A stretch of DNA of 64,000 nucleotides. It comes from Streptomyces sp. GESEQ-4. Lineage in GTDB: Bacteria > Actinomycetota > Actinomycetes > Streptomycetales > Streptomycetaceae. This document shows, piece after piece, positions 41,188 through 49,970 of the stretch; position 1 is the stretch's first letter; every line of letters begins with the position of its first letter. The stretch covers positions 1,054,001 to 1,118,000 of the forward strand of contig NZ_JAFFSU010000001.1 of the NCBI RefSeq assembly GCF_017948455.1, given 5' to 3'. Below the pieces are notes generated by a model. That model was not told where the DNA came from. It was given only the letters and a program-made list of their open reading frames with translations, and did no database searches. Position numbers and translations under genes: made by a program.

Positions 41188-41361
41188 ATGGACCCCAACC
41201 CCCGCACGCCCCGGACAGGCCCGGAACGGTTGTCTGCAACCTGGAAGTGGATCGCACGCCGCCGTCGGATCGCCCTCTCCCACCTGCTGCGCGGCGCCTG
41301 CTACGGCGCAGGCACGGGACTGATCGGCATCGCTTTCGTGTGGGTGGAACGCCTGCTGTGA
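41188..41361 (+). CDS. Small basic membrane protein
   Basis: 57 residues from ATG 41188 with AAAGGGA upstream. A Pro/Arg-rich start (MDPNPRTPRTGPERL), a basic WKWIARRRRIAL stretch and one hydrophobic segment (GAGTGLIGIAFVWVERLL) reach to the C-terminus. Not a family I know; support comes from the ribosome site and coding bias only. Confidence 0.4.
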   Translation: MDPNPRTPRTGPERLSATWKWIARRRRIALSHLLRGACYGAGTGLIGIAFVWVERLL

Positions 41362-41486
41362 CAGGCGGCCTTGGCGTGATCCTCACCTGTGATGATGATC
41401 CTTGACCGGTCCGCCGGGAGCGGCAGGCACGAGCGGGACACGCGGGTCGACCGCCGGTTTCACCTACTCAGTTGGCGACCTGCGGT

Positions 41487-42143
41487 TTACGCCCAATCCA
41501 GATGTTGCACGAGGAAAACGCCGGGGGCGACCTCCCGAGAGGAGGTGCGTATCCGGTCAGCGATGCCGACGGGCCAGACAGTGCCGGATGACCAGATTGC
41601 ATTGACCCCGGGGAGCCGGTCGGGTTCGAGGCCAGTGAGGTCGGCGGCGGTCAAGTCGAGAACAAGCGTGGCGAGTACGGCTGACAGTGACTGGCCGATG
41701 TCACCCATGCGGGCTGCGGTGCTCTCGCCGGAGCTGTCGCGCACCACCATGGAGGCGCCGGACCAGGGACCGATCTTCCGTAACACCCGGGCCACGTGGG
41801 CGAGTTCCCTGGCAACGTTCCTGAGACCGCCATCATCGAGAGCATTGCGGTCATGGACGCTGACGTATCTGCCAAGCCGTTTGTGCCCTCGCGCGGCCCC
41901 GCACGGCCCTGTGTAGAGGCGGCGGCTGATGTGGCGCAATTGGCGCGCAACCGTCTTCGCTTGGTGGCGAGCTTGGTCAGTCCGCTTGCCACTGCGGTAG
42001 GTCCGGGAGTCCCTCAGTGCATCTACGAGTTGGTACAGGGCCGCCTCGGCTGATGCGAGGTCGCATGCCAGCGACGCGGGGTTACGACGTGCCAAGACGA
42101 TCGTCATCGACATCGAAAGGGAAGTCGGCCCGGAAGCTGTCAT
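41487..42143 (-). CDS. Unknown protein with C-terminal ADLxGL region
   Basis: 218 residues; ATG 42113 or 42107 are alternative starts. A helical N-terminal half (ASAEAALYQLVDALRDSRTY, GRYVSVHDRNALDDGG) is followed by a C-terminal part LVLDLTAADLTGLEPDRLPG, WSSGTVWPVGIADRI, SREVAPGVFLVQ. That end resembles a motif common at the end of hypothetical Streptomyces proteins (pentapeptide-like ADLxGL then TxWPxGLAD and PGVYxV). No function known. It is somewhat less GC-rich than the metabolic genes. Confidence 0.55.
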   Translation of the reverse strand: MTASGPTSLSMSMTIVLARRNPASLACDLASAEAALYQLVDALRDSRTYRSGKRTDQARHQAKTVARQLRHISRRLYTGPCGAARGHKRLGRYVSVHDRNALDDGGLRNVARELAHVARVLRKIGPWSGASMVVRDSSGESTAARMGDIGQSLSAVLATLVLDLTAADLTGLEPDRLPGVNAIWSSGTVWPVGIADRIRTSSREVAPGVFLVQHLDWA

Positions 42144-42745
42144 GTACTCATATCCATCGGTGGAGATACTGCCTCAGCGACTTGCCGTTGGTCCGCTCGC
42201 GCCCGGGCCAGGAGGCCAGGTCCTGCATCGGAAGACGTCTCGCGAAGATATCGACCCCAGGCCGGGACCGGTCCCGAGTCGCATCCACCGCTTCGAGCGA
42301 AATTCGGAAACAGCCTCCAAGCGCCCCTGATCCGCGTTCTCCTCGACGGCCACACACGGTCAACGACTGCTGAGATTCTGAAACGCGTACTCACTGTCTG
42401 GCGCGCAGATGGCGGCAGGCGGTGACGAGCCTGGAAGCTCGGTGCGCAGGGCGCGGACGCGTTCTTCGAGTGTCCCGTCTCATTAGATCTTGCAGAGAGG
42501 TGCAGCAGCGTCGAGCATGCATCTCATCGATCATGGCAGGGGTGGTGCTTGTTGAGCTGGGCCTGGTCGGGACGTTGAGCGGCTGGCTTCCGGAATCGTC
42601 AGTGAAGGTGGCAGTTTCCGGGCCGGGTCCTGGTGCTGCTCGGCGGAGGTTGATGTTTGTAAGTTCTGGCTCCGGCAAGGCTTGAGGACTTGGGGCGGAA
42701 GCGCCGAAGTGCTCCGCGGGATAGGGGCGCGGCCCGGTGCCCCGC
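42144..42745. other. 600-base gap
   Basis: Overlapping short open frames on both strands lack ribosome sites and homology. A minus-strand frame around 42391-42690 has some coding-like character (TATFTDDSGSQPLNVP) but no family I can name. Possibly decayed DNA. Confidence 0.3.
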
Positions 42746-43021
42746 TCAAGAAGCGAACAGGTGAAGGCCGAAGATCCAACCCTCACAGGCAATACCGATG
42801 ATCCCCCAATACTGCATCGGGATGCCGTAGAGGCTGTGCTCCGCATCCCAGTCCCATTTCCATTCGTCGTTCAAGAGCCTGCCCACCACGGCTGTCGCGA
42901 TGGCTGCCAACGTCATACCTATCCAGGCGCCAGTCGATCCCGCGATCAGATAGCCGGCTCCGCCCCCCACGCCGTAAATGTAGAGCGCGAGAAAACCCCA
43001 CCCTTGCCATATGATGATCAT
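42746..43021 (-). CDS. Small multi-span membrane protein
   Basis: 91 residues. Three hydrophobic segments: WGFLALYIYGVGGGAGYLIA, IGMTLAAIATAVVG and YWGIIGIACEGWIFGL. Between the second and third is a charged/aromatic loop (LNDEWKWDWDAEHSLYG). Small Streptomyces membrane proteins of this layout are common and uncharacterised. GC content is lower than for neighbouring operons. Confidence 0.6.
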   Translation of the reverse strand: MIIIWQGWGFLALYIYGVGGGAGYLIAGSTGAWIGMTLAAIATAVVGRLLNDEWKWDWDAEHSLYGIPMQYWGIIGIACEGWIFGLHLFAS

Positions 43022-43299
43022 CGCAACCCCGTTCTCCTGCGTCGACTGCGCCGGTTTCCCCGAGAGGCAGCCTGCTGCTCGGCGGGAGCAATCCGGCCCG
43101 CATGTCGAGCTGTCTGATCGCTACGTGTTACTCACAACCGTCGGCAGGAATTGCCCGCTCTCGCAGAAGGAACCAAGGCTGGGTAGATGTTGCCGAGCAG
43201 CGATGCCGAAGCGTCGCGCCGCCTCGGTACCCATCCCGAACTCGCCGTCGCCTGGGCGGACTCCGCCTAGGAACTTCGTCGACTGGTCCCACCCCTTCC

Positions 43300-43520
43300 T
43301 CGGCATCACCCCCAAGACGGTCCCAGCGCCGCGAGGACCAGGACGGCTTTCGCCGTCCTCGCCAAGCGGTTGCGTGTCGAGCGGGCGATCTCGTGGATCG
43401 TGAGAACAGGCAGAAACGTGCGCGACTACGAGCGGCTCGTCTCCCGCAGCGAGGCCCACATTGGATACAGCAGCCACAGACGATCCGATTGGCCTCCACC
43501 ACCTTGCGCTGATCCACAGG
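43300..43520 (+). mobile_element. IS5/IS4-type transposase C-terminal remnant
   Basis: The plus-strand frame RTAFAVLAKRLRVERAISWI, VRTGRNVRDYERLVSRSEAH matches the C-terminal end of DDE transposases, where a VERTFAW-like motif holds the catalytic Glu and RDYER follows. Upstream (43190-43300) frames are shifted and no DDE core is intact. Confidence 0.6.
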
Positions 43521-43550
43521 GCCCGTGCCTGCACGTGGGCCGCGCGAGGT

Positions 43551-44000
43551 TCAATTCCGGGAACGTCGAAACCAGTCGCCGGACTCCTCCTGGGCGAGGC
43601 GTTCTACCACCAGGCATGCAGTGATGAGCGGAGGGATGATGAAGAGCACGCCAGCGTACAACCACATGGTGAGGGCGGCGACGATTCCGAGGATGCCCCA
43701 GGCGATTCCACCTACGCGTAGACCGGGCCCTCCGGAGACGAATCGGAAGGCCAGAATGATGCCGGCGGCACTGAAGCTCACCAGGAGGAAGCCAATGGTC
43801 GCGAATACGCCTGTTCTCACCCAGAACGACGTGTCGCTAAACGGGATGGTGTATCCCTGGTTGCTGCCGACCAGGCCCTGTTGGATGAACCCCGCCCCGC
43901 CCAGGGCCAGCAGCCCGGCGGTAGCGAAGATCAGGCGACGGGCGCCCTTCGTGTCAGCCGGCATCCTAGGTGAGCCGGTCGGTCTATCCGTCTGGCGCAT
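43551..44000 (-). CDS. Unknown membrane protein
   Basis: 149 residues from ATG 44000, with AGGATGGGG upstream. Four hydrophobic segments: RLIFATAGLLALGGAGFI, VFATIGFLLVSFSAAGIILA, VGGIAWGILGIVAALTMWL and LFIIPPLITACLVV. A short charged C-terminus (ERLAQEESGDWFRRSRN) follows. No family recognised. It might be a small envelope or stress protein; nothing in the context helps. Confidence 0.6.
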   Translation of the reverse strand: MRQTDRPTGSPRMPADTKGARRLIFATAGLLALGGAGFIQQGLVGSNQGYTIPFSDTSFWVRTGVFATIGFLLVSFSAAGIILAFRFVSGGPGLRVGGIAWGILGIVAALTMWLYAGVLFIIPPLITACLVVERLAQEESGDWFRRSRN

Positions 44001-44605
44001 AACCCCATCCTGATGCATCCGATCCGGGACCGGTCCCGGACCGGCCAGGCCGACTCCAACGCGGCCTTCACCGTGCGGAATCCGACTCCGTACTCACTCA
44101 TCATGACCGAGTACGACATCCCGCCCGGGCATCACGACGGATCGCCGCGTCCTGACACTCCGCGCCTGAGCGACCGGTCGCGATGGCGTGCTCGACGCAC
44201 GTGACATTGGTAGCTGAGCTGGGGCTATGGCCGTCCGCCAGCTGTGCCGGAGCAGTGAGCCTTTGCCAACCTGGCTGACGGTGGCGTGAGTTGGTGTGGG
44301 GGCCGAGTGCGGGAAGGGGTGAAGCTCCTGGTAGCTGGGTTGTCGACCCAGAGCAACCTGCCCTAGTGCAAAACAGCCTGGCAGCCGGAGAGTTGCCCGG
44401 TTCGCCAATGGCAAGAGCCGACAGCGCGCCGTTGCCAATGGTGACCTGTGGGGCCGTCAGGCGGCGATCGTCTCGCGGTAAGACCGTTCACTTCCTGTTC
44501 GGTTCCTGTTGGGGTGTCTGCCGTTACTGTCTGACGTGCACTCAGATCGACGATCATGAGATGACAAGGGGCAGTATCCGTGGTTTCCGAATACGGGAGA
44601 AACAT
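44001..44605. other. Gap before the secreted-protein gene
   Basis: About 605 bases with no supported gene. It includes the palindrome GGGACCGGTCCC (44027-44038). The final 100 bases should contain the promoter of the secreted-protein gene. Confidence 0.3.
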
Positions 44606-45079
44606 GTGAAGCTACTTCGCCTGCCGTTCGTCCTCGCCGTCATACTGGCGGCACTGCTGGGCACTCTCGTATCCCCCGCTTCGGCCGTGGAACGCACTTG
44701 CTGGGGGATTAAGGGAGACCTGAACAGCGAGCCTATTCTCCTGGTGGACTGGGAGCGAAACGCATCCGAGTGCTTTGGAGTCGCGGCGTCCGGCACCATT
44801 TGGCACACATGGGAAGGTGCCGACGCATGGTACGAGATGCCGGGCAACGGCCGTGCCTCGCGGGTTTATGACGCCTATGACGTCTGGCAGGACCCCAGCG
44901 GGGTTCATATAGGGAAGGCCGTAAAAGTCGTCACCTCGACGGGCAAGTATTACTGCAGCTACCTTGACTACGCGACCAACACGTGGAGTGGTAGCTGGTA
45001 TCAGGTCGGCTATTACTACAGCAGTTGCGCCGCATCCCCCAAATACGGATCTCTAGCTACGCAGTGGTACTTGTATTAG
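44606..45079 (+). CDS. Secreted protein of unknown function
   Basis: 157 residues from GTG 44606, GGGAG seven bases upstream. Classical signal peptide: MKLLRLPFVLAVILAALLG then LVSPASA with likely cleavage after ASA. The mature part of about 130 residues is rich in Tyr/Trp and has four Cys (ERTCWG, NASECFG, YYCSYLDY, YSSCAAS), so disulfides are likely. Repeated aromatic patterns (WHTWEGADAWYEMP, TWSGSWYQVGYYY) suggest a small beta-rich extracellular domain. Codon use is less GC-biased than its neighbours, hinting at transfer. The IS1380 element begins almost at its stop codon. Confidence 0.7.
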   Translation: MKLLRLPFVLAVILAALLGTLVSPASAVERTCWGIKGDLNSEPILLVDWERNASECFGVAASGTIWHTWEGADAWYEMPGNGRASRVYDAYDVWQDPSGVHIGKAVKVVTSTGKYYCSYLDYATNTWSGSWYQVGYYYSSCAASPKYGSLATQWYLY

Positions 45080-45080
45080 C

Positions 45081-46700
45081 CTCGATCGTTCATGAGTCTT
45101 CGTCGGTTCGTTGACGGGCACTCTGTGTTTGTGTGGTGGGGTGCTTTGGGGCTGGGGCAGGTTGAGGGCCCGGTTGTCGCGTCGGGTGGGCGCCGGGTTC
45201 CACTTCACCGGTGTGGTGGTGCGGGTTGTCGGAGTGGTTGAAGTGGCTGGTCAGCCGGGGTTCGGCAGGCTCTGCAGCCGGTGGATTGCGTGGGTGATGA
45301 CGTGGGTCCAGGGCCATCGGTCTGGCAGTTGGAGCCGGTGGCGGCGTCCTGTGTGAATGAGATGGGCGGCGGCGGAGAACAGTCGGAGGCGGAGTTTCTT
45401 GGGTTCCCAGCGGCGGGTTTCTGCGGTCAGGGCGAGCATCGGCATCCAGGCGAGGAGGTCGAGCGCGAGGGAGACGATCTCCAGCCAGATCTGGTTTTGT
45501 GCGGTGTCGTGCAGGGGCAGGTTGCGCAGGCCGGTGTCGCGGGCGTTTCTGATGCGGTCCTCGCAGTGGGCCCGTCTGCGGTGGCGGAGTTCGAGGTCGG
45601 CGAGCTGCCCGTCGGTGGTGTTGGTGGCGAAGCAGGTGAGCCGCAGCCCGTCGAGGTCGGTGAAGCGCAACTGGGCTCCGGGGTGGGGTCGTTCTTTGCG
45701 GACGATCAGCCGCATGCCCTTGGGCCAGGTGGAGAGGTCGGGCATGTCGGTGATTTCTGCGATCCAGGCGCCGGGCCGCTCGGTGCCGCCGGCGTCGTAG
45801 GCCGGTGTCCATGCTTGTCTCGGGATCTTCAGCACGGCCTGGTGGATGGCGTCGGTGATGGTCATTCCGACGGAGTACGACAGCCGCCGGCCGGGCCGGG
45901 AAAGCCAGTCGAGGAAGGCGTGGGTGCCGCCGGCTGAGTCGGTGCGGATCAGTGTCTGTCGGCCCCGCCGCAGGCGCTTGGGCAGCTGGGCCAAGGCGAG
46001 TTGGGTGGTTGCGATGTGATCACTCGCGGTGTTGGAGCCGGCGTTGCCCGGCCGCAGCAGGGCGGCCGCGGGCTCCCCTGATCCGGCCTGGCCGTGGTCG
46101 ACGAACGCGACCAGCGGATGGTGGCCGAAGGTCTTCTTCCATGTGGCGGTGGCGTCCTGCTTCTCGGAGTGCGCGAGGACCAGCACGCCGTCGATGTCCA
46201 CGACGACCTGGCCGTTGGCCGCCGGGCTGCTCGGCCCGGCCAACTCCCACACCCGCGTCGGCACCTCGGATCGTGCACCCCTGATCGCGGCAAGGGCCTT
46301 CGGTCCGCCTGCGGCAAGGGTGTCGATGAGGCGGGAGACCGTCGGGTCGGAGGCAACCGGGCCGAACACGCCCGGCTCGGCCCTCAGCATGCCGACGTCG
46401 GCCAGGCAGTCCCCGCCCAGCGTCACCGCCAGCGCGAGATCCAGCAGGATCTTGCCCGGATCGTGCACCGCCCGCGGCTTGCGCCACGGCGCCAACGCTG
46501 CCGATATCGCGCCGTCCAGACCGGACGTGCGGACCGTCTCGACCAACAGCACCGCCCCAGCCTGGCCAACCACTCCGCGTCCGCCGCCCTCGACACGGAT
46601 ACGCGGGTAGAACCCGATAGGCTTACTCACCTGAGAAGTGCCTCTTTCCTTGCAGCCAACAGGACTCTCGACAAGCCCTATCGTTGCAGGCCAGGAGCAC
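45081..46700 (-). mobile_element. IS1380-family insertion sequence, complete copy
   Basis: The element covers a full-length transposase gene. The region 5' of the gene (46631-46670) is nearly identical to the same region of a truncated second copy (48439-48478), which helps mark the end. The ends (AGCCTCGATCGTTCATGAGTC side and the opposite side near 46660-46685) show only an imperfect inverted relationship, so exact borders and a target duplication are not established. Confidence 0.65.
45251..46630 (-). CDS. IS1380-family transposase
   Basis: 459 residues from GTG 46630. N-terminal domain SKPIGFYPRIRVEGGG, then the DDE core: first Asp region VVVDIDGVLVLAHSEKQDAT, second around LIRTDSAGGTHAFLDWL, and the C-terminal Glu region RRRAHCEDRIRNARDTGLRN, followed by IWLEIVSLALDLLAWM. 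This is full length for the family and has no internal stop, so it is potentially active and could mobilise the truncated copy at 47880-48478. Confidence 0.9.
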   Translation of the reverse strand: MSKPIGFYPRIRVEGGGRGVVGQAGAVLLVETVRTSGLDGAISAALAPWRKPRAVHDPGKILLDLALAVTLGGDCLADVGMLRAEPGVFGPVASDPTVSRLIDTLAAGGPKALAAIRGARSEVPTRVWELAGPSSPAANGQVVVDIDGVLVLAHSEKQDATATWKKTFGHHPLVAFVDHGQAGSGEPAAALLRPGNAGSNTASDHIATTQLALAQLPKRLRRGRQTLIRTDSAGGTHAFLDWLSRPGRRLSYSVGMTITDAIHQAVLKIPRQAWTPAYDAGGTERPGAWIAEITDMPDLSTWPKGMRLIVRKERPHPGAQLRFTDLDGLRLTCFATNTTDGQLADLELRHRRRAHCEDRIRNARDTGLRNLPLHDTAQNQIWLEIVSLALDLLAWMPMLALTAETRRWEPKKLRLRLFSAAAHLIHTGRRHRLQLPDRWPWTHVITHAIHRLQSLPNPG

Positions 46701-46873
46701 TTCTCGCGCTCTTGGTCATGCCTCGGACACCCCACCGCGTGAAAGCGCGAGGTTAGACGCGCGGGACACCGGCGCCACCGAGTGGCAAATGCGACAATAC
46801 GGCAGGTACGCCTCGCCTCCGTCATGTGACCTGCTTCTCGGGGGACGCAAGCGCAAGCCAAGGAGACCAATCC

Positions 46874-47707
46874 ATGAAGAAATGGACCCATTTCTCCGTG
46901 ACCGCCGAGACCGGGCGGCTGTGGACGATCACGTTCGACAGCCCGCCGATCAACCTGGTGTCCCCGGAGATGCTCACCGAGCTTCCGAAACTGGTCGACC
47001 AGATGGAGGCTGCTTCGGAGCTGCGCGTGGCCGTGTTCGAGTCGGCGAACTCCGAGTACTTCCTGAACCACTTCGACACCTCCCGGGTCGCCGAGACCCC
47101 CAAGGAACTGGGCGCCACCGGCCACCCACTCCTGATCGACGCCAGCACGCGCCTGTCACGTCTGCCGATCGTGTCGATCGCCAAGGTCCGGGGCCGGGTC
47201 AGGGGTGTGGGCAGCGAGCTGATCCAGGCGATGGACATGCGTTTCGCCAGTGAGCGGGCGCTGTTCGGCCAGCCCGAGACCGCCAACGGCAACCTGCCCG
47301 GCGGCGGCGGACTGGAGCACCTGCCCCTGCTGCTCGGTCGTGCCCGCGCGCTGGAGGTGGCCCTGTCCAGCGACGACTACCCGGCTGAGCTGGCCGAGCG
47401 GTACGGCTGGGTCAACCGCACGGTCCCAGACGGCGAACTCGACGCGCTGGTCGACACCCTCGCCCGCCGGATCGCCTCCTTCGACAAGGAACCGATCGCC
47501 GCGGTCAAGCAACAGGTCAACCGGTACACCCTGCCGTCCGCAGAGGACCTGCAGTCCTCCTACGACCTCTACATGCACTCATTCAACTGGCCGGGCTCCC
47601 AGCGCAGGCTTCCGGCCGCGCTCGCCGCAGGACGCAATCAGGCAGGCGACTACGAGATGCGCCTGGGCTACTACCTCGGACGCCAGCCGGCAGGAGACAC
47701 ACAGTGA
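46874..47707 (+). CDS. Enoyl-CoA hydratase/isomerase family protein
   Basis: 277 residues from ATG 46874 with AAGGAG 10 bases upstream. Crotonase fold: TITFDSPPINLVSPEMLTEL, then the oxyanion-hole region AKVRGRVRGVGSELIQAMDM and FGQPETANGNLPGGGGLEHL, where the usual catalytic Glu positions read GSELIQ and ETANGN. The C-terminus is longer than in classical hydratases. It may hydrate, isomerise or cleave a CoA ester, or act on an unusual substrate. Its stop overlaps the start of a FAH-family gene by 4 bases; that partner was cut by an IS1380 fragment. Confidence 0.82.
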   Translation: MKKWTHFSVTAETGRLWTITFDSPPINLVSPEMLTELPKLVDQMEAASELRVAVFESANSEYFLNHFDTSRVAETPKELGATGHPLLIDASTRLSRLPIVSIAKVRGRVRGVGSELIQAMDMRFASERALFGQPETANGNLPGGGGLEHLPLLLGRARALEVALSSDDYPAELAERYGWVNRTVPDGELDALVDTLARRIASFDKEPIAAVKQQVNRYTLPSAEDLQSSYDLYMHSFNWPGSQRRLPAALAAGRNQAGDYEMRLGYYLGRQPAGDTQ

Positions 47708-47880
47708 AGCTCGTGAACTGGGTCCGCAACGGTCAGACAGGATTCGGCATAGTCGCCGAAGGAGGGCCGGGCGACGGGTACGCCATCGACGCCGCCGACT
47801 TCGACCCGGCCCTGACCAGCGTCGACGATGTGCTGCGCACAGGTGTGCGCCCGGCCGCCCAGTGGCACAGTTCGTCGAGC
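47704..47880 (+). pseudogene. FAH-family hydrolase, truncated by IS1380
   Basis: GTG 47704 overlaps the crotonase stop. It reads MKLVNWVRNGQTGFGIVAEG (first codon as Met), DGYAIDAADFDPALTSVDDV, LRTGVRPAAQW and then enters IS1380 sequence at about 47880. This is the N-terminal domain of fumarylacetoacetate-hydrolase-family proteins; the metal-binding catalytic barrel is missing. The original operon probably encoded CoA-ester and beta-diketone or ring-cleavage chemistry. Confidence 0.7.
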
Positions 47881-48478
47881 ACCGGCCCGGCCGTGGTCGA
47901 CGAACGCGACGAGCGGGTGATGGCCGAAGGTCTTCTTCCAGGTCGCGGTGGCGTCCTGCTTCTCGGAGTGCGCAAGGACGAGCACGCCGTCGATGTCCAC
48001 GATCACGTGACCGTCGGCGGCCGGACCGTTCGCTCCCGCCAGTTCCCAGACGCGCGACCGTACTTCAGCCCGCGCCGACCGGATCGCGGTGAGTGCCTTG
48101 GGTCCAGCTGCGGCGAGGGCGTCGATGAGCCGGGAGACCGTGGGGTCCGACGACACCGGGCCGAACACGTCGGGTTCGGCCCGCAGCATGGCGACATCGG
48201 CGAGGCAGTCCCCAGTCCCCCCGCCCAGAGCCGTCGCTAGCGCGACATCCAGCAGGACCTTGCCCGGGTCGTGCACTGCCCGCGGCTTACGCCACGGCGC
48301 CACTGCCGCCGATATCGCGGTGTCCAGGCCGGACTTGCGGAGTGTCTCGACCAGCAGCACTGCCTCAGCCTGCGAGACCGCCCCGCTGCCACCGCCCTCG
48401 ACGCGGACACGCGGGTATAACCCGATAGGCTTGCTCACCTGGAGAGTGCTTCTTTCCGTGCAGCCAACAGGACCCTAG
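47880..48478 (-). mobile_element. IS1380-family element, truncated copy
   Basis: The 5' 185 or so residues of an IS1380 transposase (from 48438: SKPIGLYPRVRVEGGG, VVDIDGVLVLAHSEKQ-like IVDIDGVLVLAHSEKQDATA, FGHHPLVAFVDHGRAG) plus its upstream end. It is clearly similar to but not identical with the full copy at 45251-46630 and includes a small TG-repeat insertion (GGGTGDCLADV). The 3' half is lost where it meets the FAH fragment. Confidence 0.85.
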
Positions 48479-48966
48479 GGCATGGATCGGCACCGCGACT
48501 CGTGGGGCATCGGCCCCTCCCATTTCACTCGTCGGCCGTCGCGGAGTTGGGCGTTGATCGCTGACTGGTGGTTGGCGTGGATCGCCATGCTCAAGGAGTG
48601 GGCGGCTGGGTGCTGCCGGCTGGCAACCTCCGGGAGGTCGGGACGGCGGAACGGACCGCCCGCGACCGCGCTCTCCACCCGCTGTTCGGCGGCCTCACCA
48701 TTGAGGGAACTGCCAGTCCCGATCCGGGTGCCACACCGTCCCGTGCGGCTCAGCGACCGGGTGCCGCACCCGAGCAAGGCCGGCAGCTCGGTCGTTCACG
48801 CCCCACCGCACGGAGCCGGCTGTTCTCGCGGCGGTGGTCGTGAGATGCAGATGGCCGGAGGGGACCGACAGGCTGGAGCCGGATGAGCCGGGAACTCTCC
48901 AGGTGCATGCGCTACCTCTGACGGTGTGCACGACTGGGCCGGGACCCAGCGGTGTGGATGCCCGAG
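48479..48966. other. Gap after the IS1380 fragment
   Basis: About 490 bases. Both strands have short open frames without ribosome sites or recognised families. Probably debris left by past insertions or deletions. Confidence 0.3.
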
Positions 48967-49746
48967 TCAGGTCTGCTGTTCGTACTGGAGCTTGGAATAC
49001 TGTTGGGTGGCGATGTCCTTCGGCGTGCCCACGATCAGGTTCATGGTGGGGACATCGTCGTCGATCGCCTGTCCGGCTATTTGGGCGAGGAGCACGAGGT
49101 CACCGTCGTCCGGTGCCATGTCCCAGGGGTCGGAGAACCCGCCGATCTGAACGCAGATTTGGTGCCGGGCTCCGCTGGAGGCTCTGTCCAGGACGGCGTT
49201 CTCGAACCGGTCCAGTACTTCTTCTTGTTCGTCGCTGTCCGCAAATGAGCGAGTCTTTGGGGCGTCTCGCCAGTCCTCGTGGAGGGTCAGTCCGGTCACG
49301 GGATACAGCGTGCGTGGTTCATAGACCTTCACCTGCCTTTCCTCACCGTCGAGTTCATACGTCGCGGCGCGTTCCGTGGTCTGTACTCCGGCGGGGACAT
49401 GGAGTACCACGGACGACTCCGGCTCGTACTCGATCGAGGTGAAGAACAACAAGTGCCCATCGGCGGGCAGTTCGATGTCCAAAGCATCGTGAGGCAGGGC
49501 CGCGCAGTCGATGGTCAGCACGAGAGGCTTCTTCCCCTCGGGCCAGCCCACCGAGTGCGGCAACGAGGGGAGCCCACCCGTGCGGGCGGCCGGCCGAGCG
49601 CTCTCGCGCTGGGCGGGGGGCAATTCCTCGTGCAGGACCAGATAGACGCATGGGCGGCAGCGCTCCATCAACTCCTGTGCGACAGCGCCGGGAACGCCGT
49701 GCTCGTCGGCCATCTCGTGAACGAGCCGTTCGTGGATGAAGGTCAT
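48967..49746 (-). CDS. DUF1963 (YwqG-like) protein
   Basis: 259 residues from ATG 49746. Pattern of the family: CVYLVLHEELPPAQRESARP, GGLPSLPHSVGWPEGKKPLV, LTIDCAALPH, GHLLFFTSIEYEPESSVVLH, then the C-terminal HQICVQIGGFSDPWDMAPDD and LVLLAQIAGQAIDDDVPTMN. The GGxPxLPxxxxWP motif is clear. It is distinct from the protein at 24170 (about the same domain, low similarity). The role of such proteins is unknown; some are thought to be immunity or tolerance factors, which is only a possibility here. Confidence 0.82.
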   Translation of the reverse strand: MTFIHERLVHEMADEHGVPGAVAQELMERCRPCVYLVLHEELPPAQRESARPAARTGGLPSLPHSVGWPEGKKPLVLTIDCAALPHDALDIELPADGHLLFFTSIEYEPESSVVLHVPAGVQTTERAATYELDGEERQVKVYEPRTLYPVTGLTLHEDWRDAPKTRSFADSDEQEEVLDRFENAVLDRASSGARHQICVQIGGFSDPWDMAPDDGDLVLLAQIAGQAIDDDVPTMNLIVGTPKDIATQQYSKLQYEQQT

Positions 49747-49832
49747 ACCTGGGATCCTGCCACGGGCCACTGACAGCTCTTTGAGTGTCGTCGCTCCAGG
49801 GTGAGGGCGGCGGTGAACCTTCCCCTTGATCG

Positions 49833-49935
49833 TGGACACCTGGAGACTGGGATCTGAGGTTCGAGAGGAAGCAGTGCCAGGTGGGGGGCAAGTACACGAA
49901 GCGGTACACCGAGCACACGGTAAGGCGATCAAGGA
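49833..49935 (+). mobile_element. IS3-family remnant
   Basis: TGGACACCTGGAGACTGGGA begins like the left end of Streptomyces IS3-group elements, followed by a short frame with KYTKRYTE, the usual start of their orfA transposase, which breaks off within 10 codons. It is about 100 bases long. Confidence 0.45.
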
Positions 49936-49970
49936 ATGCGTGAACAGGCCAGGCGGCGTGCGCTGGTCTG

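Noticed and set aside
43540..43560. tRNA-like T-loop sequence (GGTTCAATTCC)
   Set aside because: The flanking bases do not form a 5-bp T stem and no acceptor, D or anticodon arms are present.
44027..44038. GGGACCGGTCCC palindrome
   Set aside because: A 12-bp GC palindrome with no spacer next to no clear promoter; likely to occur by chance in this DNA.
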